This document shows, one piece after another, positions 55,111 through 64,000 of a stretch of DNA of 64,000 bases. The position numbers were made by a program, and so were the translations under genes. The DNA is from Piezodorus guildinii (Eukaryota > Arthropoda > Insecta > Hemiptera > Pentatomidae): contig CM041293.1 of assembly GCA_023052935.1 (NCBI GenBank), forward strand, positions 181,637,971 to 181,701,970. Direction: 5' to 3'. Numbering within the stretch: position 1 is the stretch's first letter; every line of letters begins with the position of its first letter. The notes under the pieces are model-generated. The model was not told the DNA's origin, did no database searches, and saw only the letters and a list, made by a program, of their open reading frames with translations.

Positions 55111-58100
55111 CCTCATAGCAAATCACTTCTAGTATAAACAAGACCTAATAGGAATTGATTACCAATTGTTTTTGTTTTTTAATAAACTGTTTACTAAATC
55201 ATAATTTTTTTTCAAATATAGATAATATGGACTTTTCTTATTTCTTTAAGTTATAATATAACTACTTATATTTTAAGTTGTAAGCTTTGTAAAGAAGTTA
55301 TATAATTTTTAAATGTTAAAACGTTGTTTTATTTAACTAACATTTGTGTTTAAATTTGTCATAATTGATAAATTTGTTATTCAGAAGCTTTCAAGTGGAA
55401 TCACTGCCTTAATGATAAATCTTCCCTTAACCCTAACACAGATTAATATTTTTTTCTATCATGTAAAATATTGTTGGTTATTATTTATTTATGTATATAT
55501 AAATTGTTGTAAATTTTTAATATGTTTTACAATGTTTTTTATTGTTTAATAAAGAGCTTTAAATTTATTACATTTGAATGTTTTTCCTTACCTTTGTCAT
55601 GAAACATAAATTCTGTTTCCTACTTGCTTAGAGATAAGTGCAGTGCACTTTTTACATTTAAAATCTGCCAGGACCCTTAAAAATATAACCTTTATTTTGT
55701 GTTTTCTCAAAACTTGTTAACCCTAGTGATCTTTCTGTCAGTTAGTAACTCTTTGTTCATTCTGATGTTTTTCATTCATTTCCTATTTTGAAACCATATA
55801 GGTTTAGATTTGTAATTCCTTAATAGGTCAATGAGCTGTTTTGTTAGTCTGTTTTTTCCATTCTATGAATATAATGGAACTGCATTATATGAATATAAAA
55901 CTGTAGTCTTCATTTCTTCATAACATCTGTCACTTTTTCCATTTTTAAATATAGTTTTTTCATTGGATCTCAGCATAAGTTCAAAATCACTTATGGTTAT
56001 TAGAATAAAGTTATTTATTATTATTATTATTATTATTATTTAATAAATGTATTTATTTTAATATACTTAATTATAACGTAAATAATAATAATTTTAATTT
56101 ATAATAAAACTCAATTGATTTTATTTTTATTTTTTACTTTTGTTTGAATCTTGAATTGTATAATGAACATAATTCTCTTTTAATATTTTAAGTATTTCAT
56201 TTAGTTATGATATTTTTGATAAGTGTTATTTTTCTATTCTTTTTGGTATATTTATTGTTTAAAACACTGTAAAATGCTGCAAACTTAATAATTTTAAAAA
56301 CATAACATAAAATTACATGTAGTGTTCCTGAGTAACAGGCATGGAATATGGAACTTTAAACTAATAAACTCTCCTTTGGGGGTACCCAATAGGAGGAAAA
56401 TAAATATATATAAATTAAAATATTCCAAATTTTAATTTTTCATTTGATATTTAAAAACTGTCTGTCCATCAAAAACAGTTTTTCCTAAAATATACTTTCT
56501 ATATATTTCTAATCTTGTATTTTATATTGCTTAAGATTGTTAAGCATGAATTTTGTTTTTTAGCATTAATTTCTTAATTAAAATGTAGGATAACAGATAA
56601 TGGTTAAAGGAAACTATAATAAGTATAAAAAAAAAAAATACAGACTATGAATTTTTTTAATTGAAATGGGTCACTGATTATTGCTTGTTTGATTAAAAAG
56701 TTCCCGATAGTTGAAATAAAAAAACATGTTATGTAATCTTAAAAATAATATGGAAAAAATTGATTTAGTTAATTTTTGTTTAATAGTTTTGAATTATTTG
56801 ATTCTGTATTGAATATTTTTGCCAATGAATTGCCTGATAGATGTTTGTTTGTAGCTATTTTAAGAACAGCCTAGTTTACTAAAAGGATTATTCATTGCTT
56901 AGTGGTGTGATTCATATCTGGATGACATCATTTCTTATCTTTGAATATTGAGAGGGGAAAAAAAACCAGAAGCAGTGATTACGTTTTTGTAAAAATTACC
57001 TAACCAGGTGTTAGAATGAATTACTTATCAGTTTTTCCTGTTGGAGAAATGAACTAAAACGTTTTCAAAAATACACCAACTTATTCCACTATTCAAAATT
57101 TAATACATTTATATTTTTCTAAAATATAAAAATGTATCTAAAAATTAATAATATTTTAGAAAAACTTAAATAGTTTCAAGTAACTACTCAATTAAAGATT
57201 AATATAAACTTTTTTTTTCTGAAAAAATATCTAAGCTTGTTATAAAATAAATTTATTAGATATAGTATATTATGAATCAGTAAAATAAAACTTTAATTCT
57301 GACTAAATTAGGATGAAACGTAATTTTTGTTGTTCTTTCTTATAAATTAAAAGAATTATCATTATATAATATCAAAAAAGAGAAATAATGGAAGATAATT
57401 AATATACTACAAAAAATAAATTATCTTGATAACGAGTTATTTGAAATTTAAAATGTTTTGTATAATTTTATTTATAAATTTATTTTCTTTAATTTAGAGC
57501 AATTATAATAAATGAATGAACTAAGGTTCTTTTTAATTTTCATTTAGATAGAATAAAACTTTGGATAATGGAACTCATCTCTAATAAAAAGAGATATTTA
57601 TATTTCTAATGGAAGGTAGGATGATTCAGGTGGCAAACCATAAATTATTACAAAAAACTATTTATTGTGCAACCACTATTTTACTACTTCTGTACTACCA
57701 TCTCATCCTTAACTATCACCATAGGATCAACTATTTATTCTAATTATAATGGTGCATTAAAATAGTTCAATTAAATTTAAAATTATTATATTACTTTGTT
57801 TTGTAACGGGTCAGAAGTAGAATATAAAAATTAGAAAAAAAGAATAATTAAGTGTATAGAAAGAGAAGAATGGACTAAGTTATAAAATATAAAAAGATAA
57901 TTTTTTTCTGAAGAGCACAAAATAATATGATGGGTAACCATAAGATTGAATGTTATTTATTTCTCATTTGTAAATAAAAATGAATTTAAATGATAAAATA
58001 TAAAAGTTATTGGTCTATCAGGGATTTGTTAACAAAAAAACAAAATAAATAGTTTACCACAATTTTAAATATGCTGTGTCAAATACTACACACAATGATT

Positions 58101-58587
58101 TATCATCGGTAAGTAAATTTTTATCTAGGATTACAATTTTATAGCCCACTGTTGGATTTGACTTGTTCGAATTTCCATTGAGAAGGGAGAATGAAGTGTG
58201 AAACATAATCTTTAGTATCTCTCCTTTGAATCTGAGTTTATTTTTCTTATCAATGTTTTATGGGGGGATCTAAATTAGGCAATCTTTTTCTTTCATTTGT
58301 TAGTTTAAAAATAAAAAAGAGAAGTCTTGAAGTGGCTCTCCTCTCCTAGCTCTGTAAACATCCCCTAGATGGTGCTCCAAAACGTAAACAAGATTTTGCC
58401 TTCTAATGGAATGCAACTCCATAACCTAAATCGGGTGAGGTTTGACCTTTAAACTGTTCTTTAATGAGACTGATTTTAATATGTGTTTATACAGATCCCT
58501 GATGTGATAATCACATCAGTATAACAATAGACTGATGGTTTTGTAAATCTACTGTGCTTGGAACACATTTCCTTATCTCTTGCTTAG
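55111..58587. other. AT-rich intergenic region before ATP9
   Basis: No coding signal or shared repeat. It includes a short (TTA)n at 56018-56040 and a 21-bp palindrome at 58499-58519. It should contain the ATP9 promoter if the first exon lies here, but no 5' exon could be identified. Confidence 0.5.
58499..58519. promoter_or_regulatory. Perfect palindrome upstream of the ATP9 exon
   Basis: CTGATGTGA TAA TCACATCAG: nine-base arms around TAA, about 70 bases before the splice acceptor of the first recognised ATP9 exon. It could be a dimer-binding site; function is unknown. Confidence 0.3.
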
Positions 58588-58599
58588 GGCGGGGATGAT

Positions 58600-59391
58600 A
58601 TGTCGGACAGCGAGAATTTCGATGAAAACGACTTTTTACTTAACTCTTCAGACGCCGAAATACGCCGATCTGTCAAGAGGAGAATGGGATTTTTCAAAAA
58701 ATGTTGCTACCTTCTGAGCTGTGGGTAAGTACCGAAAGCAATATGGCCGTAGTCATTATGACACAATGCGTCGTCTCTGTATTGTGTAGGAAATTTCCGT
58801 AAAATTTTCAATATTACAATGACGTCTTCTTCACTCTGTTTGGTAGAATTGTCATCCTCATCAACCACTTTAGCCAAAGAAGATATACCTCTTATAAATA
58901 AAAGACCCCATCAAGGACCCTTTCTGAGGTACATGAAGGTTAAGAATCAATAATTCCCCCATTTGATTTTCCTCTTTTATTAATTATTTTACCTTGTAAT
59001 TATTACTTAAATATACACAATTCCCACAAAAGAAACCCCAAACCATTCATTACATGTCTCATACTCTTCAATTATATTCATACAAAGTTCTATTTTCAGA
59101 TATGAACTTGCATAATTAATACTTTTGCACATAAATAGGAAACTTCTCTTTTCAAAATTACACCCATTATTAGCCTTTTAATAAGATTAACAGCCAAAAT
59201 CTGCAAAATAGGTGTGATTATTGATTGTGTATTTGTTTGACAGATGCTGTCATTGGTTATGGAAATCATGTTGTTGCATGGAAAAAGAACTGAGATCAAG
59301 AACTATTACAATTGGAAGGCCCTGCGCAGAAAAATATCCCCCTAATGTTATCCGTAATCAAAAATACAACATTATTACATTCCTCCCTCTA
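58600..59391 (+). CDS. ATP9: ATP9-type P4-ATPase, 5' exons (partial)
   Basis: Phospholipid flippase of the P4-ATPase class II group (ATP9A/ATP9B, yeast Neo1), acting in Golgi and endosome membranes. Two exons: 58588-58724 (ATG 58600, after acceptor TTGCTTAG) and 59244-59391, joined in phase, both with GTAAGT donors. The first encodes an acidic start (MSDSENFDENDFLLNSSD), then KRRMGFFKKCCYLLSCG. The second encodes CCHWLWKSCCCMEKELRSRT, TITIGRP and YPPNVIRNQKYNIITFLPL. That last block matches the conserved stretch just before the first transmembrane helix of ATP9 proteins. The frame is open upstream of ATG 58600 to the acceptor (GGDD), so an earlier coding exon is possible. The transmembrane and catalytic parts are beyond 64000. 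Confidence 0.88.
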
Positions 59392-61050
59392 GTAAGTTAA
59401 TGTTTTGTTTATTAATACAACATTTTTATTATGATTGTTTTCCTTCAGCTACAGCTACACTTTAGGAGTCAAGTCAGCGTATTTAGTATTTTATATATTT
59501 TACATAAAAATAATTGAAACAGGAACTTTAATTGTTTATGTTTCATCATTCACATTAATTTAATTAGCTTCTATCTTCATTATAAGTGTTGTAATTTATT
59601 TAGACAGAAATTAAAGTTACCGAAGAGTAGTTAAGTTACTTTTTCAGTTGAACTAAGCAAAATACAAATTGTAAACCGTTATAATCATTCATTATTACCT
59701 AAATTTTCATGGAACTTTTCTGTTAACTTTAAAAAATCAGCTTAAATTCATTGATTCTATTGTTTATCCCATTTACTATATTGTTACCTTGGTCTTACTA
59801 TTCTGTTTATTATTAAATTAAGCTTCGTGTTTTTTAAATATCGATAACATGTTTGATTTGATATTATTAATTTATGGGTAAAAATGTGTTATCGATTCTT
59901 ATATTTATCTGTAAAACTTTAAGGCAATTCAGCCTGTAGGGCTGATTATTATATTTAAAAACTAAACTTTTTCTTTCGCAATACATAATTAATTGTAGTT
60001 TAATCTTTTTATATTTATGTAGTCAGACAGGGCTTATGTTAAGAATTTTAAATAGCTTCCTTGATAGTACTTATTAATTTTGTCTACAAGAAATAATTTA
60101 CTTACTCACTTTGTTATTATTTTTTGAGAAATGAACAAACATAAAATACTTCTCTACTGAAACTTATTTCTGAGGATGAGGAAAATAAAATTGGTTTTTA
60201 ATGTACCATTGTAAAAGTTAAGAAATTAGAAAAATTAATATTTAACTTTTAATGCCATATAGTGAGTGAGTTGAGAAATGAGAAAAGTTATTTTAAAAAA
60301 ACTCATTAATATGAATTAATTTTTAATTAATTAATTTACATTTCAATGGAATTTTCAAGGAAATTTTTTTAATTTATTTCAAGTAGAGAAGTAAATAAAA
60401 TTTCTGTGGTACACACATTGCACCATATTTTCAATTATATATCAGATTAGACAACTACTCGTTAGTGAATGATTAATTTTATAAAGTTCATCGAACCAAA
60501 TATTTTTCTTTACTTCTTTACTACATTATTAAACCTTTTTTTAAGGAATATTTACCATCATATATATTATAAATAATTTTTAGTTTGACATGCTAATAAT
60601 AATACTAATCTTTCAATATAATGTTAACTTTTATTTCACACTTGCTCGTGTTCATTATGTTCTGAAGAAAATTATCACTTTCTGCAAAATTTTCATTCTC
60701 GTTAATCCAGTGGTGTTTTAGATGTAAATGATATTGGTTTTTTAATGTATTTTTTGTCATAGTATGGACCTGTTGATTAATGTATAGTGATAAGACTTCC
60801 CAAAAACTTTTAAACAATAAAAATTTTATATTTTAATTTATTGTTATCTTATAGTTTTTTATAGCTTTTAGGTTGAAATGCTATAATTATCAGGTTGTAA
60901 CAGATAATTGAGACATTGAATTCCAAAAGGTATCATTTCATAAAATTGTACAGGAAGCAGAAAAAGTTCTTATTAAACTAATTATTTTAGTATTAAAATG
61001 TAGAATTTTTTTTTTTTTTAAATTAATTAATGCTAATAAGTAGTATTAAT
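59392..61050. other. ATP9 intron, nothing recognised
   Basis: AT-rich intronic sequence with no shared repeat or coding signal. Confidence 0.55.
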
Positions 61051-61052
61051 AG

Positions 61053-61757
61053 TTCGTTTGTTTATTTAACGTCACTTTATGCTACTGTGGCTAATCGGAC
61101 GATGGTACAGTGGGAGTCCTAAATTTTGCCTATCCAGGTTTTATTAGGATAGGGATCTTTAACGAGTACCTGACATCGCACAGGCTCGGGACCACATTTT
61201 AACGTCCCCTCTAAAGGAAGGATTTTTTTTTTTAGAAAAATGAACTTTATTCTGGGACATAGTCCCTTAAAAATAACATTGATGTTACAAATAAATATAT
61301 CTCTTCTGGCCAGAATATATAAAATAGATTGAATTATTTACAAACTTAATTATTTACATAGGTATAGTAGATGAACCAAAAAAAAAAAAAAAAAAATGAA
61401 ATGAAAAATATATACATACACACACTCATACACAAACACAAAGTAATGATTGTAATAATAATGATAATAAGTACAATAGAATGATAAACTAAAAACAACT
61501 AATTTACAAACTAATAAATAAAAAATATTTACCTAGGTAGAGTAGATTAACAAAAATATATATATAAGTACACACACATACATACACAACTCACAAAGTA
61601 ATAATAATCATAAAAATAGTGATAATAATTACATTAGCATAAGAAAATAAAAACAACAATTTTTTGAAAAAAATTGCCCCTCCAAAGGACGGCATTACTA
61701 AGGATTTTTCACTCCCATTACAAAAGTCCTAGGACTACTTGCGGGTTTGAACCTGTA
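61053..61757 (-). mobile_element. tRNA-type SINE family C, split by a LINE-tail insertion
   Basis: Tail half at 61053-61221 (GTTTATTTAACGTCACTTTA, GACATCGCACAGGCTCGGGA) and head half at 61678-61757 (CCCCTCCAAAGGACGGCATT, ACTAAGGATTTTTCACTCCC, GCGGGTTTGAACCTG). The junction sequence is duplicated: CCCCTCTAAAGGAAGG before and CCCCTCCAAAGGACGG after the insert. Confidence 0.88.
61222..61677 (-). mobile_element. LINE-tail repeat family D, copy 3, inside a SINE
   Basis: Starts with a T run (poly(A) on the minus strand), then TTTATTCTGGGACATAGTCC and CTTAAAAATAACATTGATGT as in copies at 10571 and 14535. The duplicated SINE bases on each side (about 16 bp) are its target-site duplication. This shows family D moves by target-primed retrotransposition. 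About 455 bp, no coding. Confidence 0.8.
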
Positions 61758-62526
61758 ATATTAATAGTATTATATAACTAGTAGACCTTCCCCTTCTTCG
61801 CACGGATGCAATTTGAAAGATGTGTTGTCATTTATGTTTAAAAAAGGTCTGTTTTTCTCTGTTACTACTACGTATATTTCATGAATAATTTTTTTATGAC
61901 TTGGTTACAGAAACTTTATTTTTCCCGATTAAAAAAAGCTAAATTGCAATGGATTTTACTTAGAAACCTTCAGGAAACAATGCCCTAAATGATGGCCAAA
62001 ACCGTATCAAAATCCGTCCGTGGTTTAGAAGGAGTTAGCGGAAACCAAAATCCCGCTATCATTTTATATATAGAGAGAGATAAAAAATTAAAACAAAGCT
62101 GTACCTCTACAAACCATAAAGGGTCAAGACCCATTGGTTCCGTGCGTATTGAAATTCTTACTGTTTCTATGCCAATGGTTGAGCAATTATTATGCCATGA
62201 TCATACTTAGCCACTGGGTTTTTACAACAAACATTTGTTTCACGTTCAATATTTTCCTCTGTTTTTGGTAATCATTCATTGACTACCACAGAACCTCCTC
62301 TTCCTTAACTATATACATATTTTCATGCAATTGATATTTAATTAGTTAAAAAATATCCGCAATAAAGGTAGATCAGTTACTTTATACAAATTAAATAAAC
62401 ATCTTTCTTGAATCTAGAAAAATAATTTTTAAAAATGAAATATTATTTATAATACAAATTACATAAATGTTGCAAATTATTACACAATGGTTTATTTTTT
62501 CCAACATAACTATATTGGGGTATAAA
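61758..62526. other. Unassigned repetitive-looking intron sequence
   Basis: CTAGTAGACCTTCCCCTTCT with TCGCACGGATG (61786-61808) and AAAATCCGTCCGTGGTTTAG (near 62009) resemble motifs common in insect interspersed repeats. 62095-62150 shares TGTACCTCTACAAACCATAA with 33010 and 33465. A 73-codon frame (61989-62210) is probably chance. Confidence 0.35.
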
Positions 62527-62973
62527 GACAGCGATACACGGTGAGAATTAGGGTATGTTTAGGTGAGGTGAAATTCGTTATTCGTAGGTGAAAGTGAATA
62601 TCACATACTTTTATCATATTATAATAAATATTCAATAACCAAATTTTTTATATTATTTCATCATTTATTATTTTTACCTTTTATTTTAAATTATGTTTAA
62701 TGTTTTAAAATAGAGTTTTTACATTAAAAAACATGTTTTCATGATGTGTATATTACACTTGTTTGTTTTGATATAACTTTATCATTCAGTTTTTTTATCT
62801 TTTTAAAAAAATAATATATAATGATATTATAGGATTATTCTAATAGTAATATTTGATGTCATTATCCAAATTTATTTAAAAAAAATAAGCCTTCCCCTCT
62901 CCTGCTACTTTTGTGAACACACTTGCTTTCATCTCACCTACACATACATTAATTCTCACTGTTTATCGCCGCC
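62527..62973. mobile_element. MITE family F, copy 2, intact
   Basis: 447 bp. Left end GACAGCGATACACGGTGAGA, right end TTCTCACTGTTTATCGCCGC, imperfect inverted repeats. TTAA follows the right end (62974-62977) and a TTAA-like TAAA precedes the left. Internal blocks match 35801-36622 in reverse order (ATGTTTTCATGATGTGTATA; AGCCTTCCCCTCTCCTGCTA). No coding. Confidence 0.75.
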
Positions 62974-63076
62974 TTAACAGTTTAAATATCTGCTTATCTT
63001 TTTGATTTTTCTCTATCATTAATAATAACCAAGTTTTGGTGGAATTGCATGTATTATAATTGTTTACTATAATATA

Positions 63077-63770
63077 CGAGGCATGTTTTTTAAGTAAGTA
63101 CCGTTCTGGAATTAAAAAAAGACGTGCAAAGATATCGCAATAATTTTATTTTTACATAAAAGCCTGTACCTTAATCTACTTTTCTACATAATTTCCATGA
63201 ATTTTGAGGCACTTGTCATAACACGTCACCAGTTTTTGAATACCCTTCTCAAATAATTCTGCCGCCTGACTTGTTAACCACTGCATCACAAATGTTATGA
63301 CTTTGTTATCGTCTTGCATGCAATCCAGAACAAAAGACGTAGCAAGTTGAGTAAGGGTATCGTTTTGCTGCATGACAATGCCTGTCCACATGTGGCTAAT
63401 CGGACCAAATATCTCATCAAATCGTTTAAATGGGAAACTCTAGATCATCCTCCATACAGCCCTGATCTGGCGCCCAGCGACTAGCACTTGTTTCTGCACT
63501 TGAAGAAACACCTGGGGGTTGGCGTCTTCAAGACGATAACAAAGTCAAAACATTTGTGATGCAGTGCTTAACAAGTCAGGCGGCAGAATTTTTTGAGGAG
63601 GGTATTCAAAAGCTGGTGCCGCGTTATGGCAAGTGCCTCAAAATTTATGGAAATTATGTAGAAAAGTAGATTAAGGTTCAGGCTTTCATGTAAAAATAAA
63701 ATTATTGCGATATCTTTGCACGTTTTTTTTTTTAATTACAAAACGGTACTTACTTATAAAGCATGCCTCC
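63077..63770. mobile_element. Mariner element B, copy 3, palindromic fold-back form
   Basis: 694 bp, TA at 63075-63076 and 63771-63772. Arms over 230 bp carry inverted copies of the transposase C-terminal end. The single-copy middle (about 63335-63530, plus strand) keeps the region missing from copy 1: VLLHDNACPHVANRTKYLI with the second catalytic Asp and [12 protein letters not shown] with the third, then a stop (TAG) in place of Tyr. In ATP9 intron. Confidence 0.88.
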
Positions 63771-63772
63771 TA

Positions 63773-64000
63773 TTAATCATTTCTTTTTTTTTTATGCTTT
63801 ACTGATTCTAAAACTCAATACATATTTTTTTATATAATTAAAAATAACTGAGTTATGAGCGTATTTATGGGTAAAATTTCAAATTCTTCTTTTTTTTTCT
63901 AATTATTTTATAACTAATCATTTATTTATTTGTTTTGGTCTTTTAAAAAGGTTCATTATTGAAAATAATAAATCGAATAAAAAGAAAATATATAAAGTTA
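63773..64000. other. Nothing recognised
   Basis: AT-rich intron sequence to the window end; no ATP9 exon seen. Confidence 0.6.

Noticed and set aside
61989..62210. Candidate small gene or missing ATP9 exon
   Set aside because: No ATP9 similarity, no splice context, and overlap with repeat motifs seen elsewhere in the window.

Overview
This is AT-rich nuclear DNA from an insect, possibly a hemipteran. The order is an inference from the look of the mobile elements, not proven. The insect call rests on GT-AG split genes for conserved animal proteins, tRNA-derived SINEs, several mariner families, RTE/Jockey-type LINEs and a Ty3/gypsy element. Three host genes are recognisable. (1) A complete nine-exon minus-strand gene for cleavage stimulation factor subunit 1 (CstF50/CSTF1), 30761 down to 14373; its exons join in phase to 436 codons plus stop. 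(2) The last ten coding exons of melted/VEPH1 on the plus strand, 34052 to 48593, ending in a PH domain. (3) Two 5' coding exons of an ATP9-type P4-ATPase (lipid flippase), plus strand, 58600 to 59391, continuing beyond the window. CSTF1 and melted are divergent, with a 100-base assembly gap (31401-31500) between them. The missing N-terminal half of melted is probably in that gap or was lost at it.

Layout. 1-8200: an internally deleted mariner; a Ty3/gypsy element (1062-6824) with identical LTRs, dropped into an (AT)n tract and itself carrying a solo LTR in its reverse transcriptase; and a 932-bp element with perfect 66-bp terminal inverted repeats. 8200-14300: mostly non-coding, with tRNA-type SINEs, LINE tails and a MITE. 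14373-30761: CSTF1, whose introns hold SINEs, MITEs, LINE fragments, two mariners and an 18-bp minisatellite next to a splice donor. 31000-34000: gap, LINE fragment, mariner, SINE. 34052-48593: melted, with introns holding a nested RTE/SINE pair, a MITE interrupted by a LINE fragment, and two more mariners. 48600-58580: AT-rich intergenic DNA with one LINE reverse-transcriptase relic broken by a fold-back mariner. 58588-64000: start of ATP9, a SINE interrupted by a LINE-tail insertion, a MITE and another fold-back mariner.

The three host genes (mRNA 3' processing, PH-domain signalling, lipid flipping) have no visible functional link. No new biological system is evident. The unusual content is mobile-element structure: nested insertions with readable target-site duplications, mariners turning into long-armed palindromes, a 25- or 30-codon spacing between an in-frame TGA and a retroviral-type protease, and tandem repeats touching a splice site and a stop codon. 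Boundaries of degenerate repeats are approximate.
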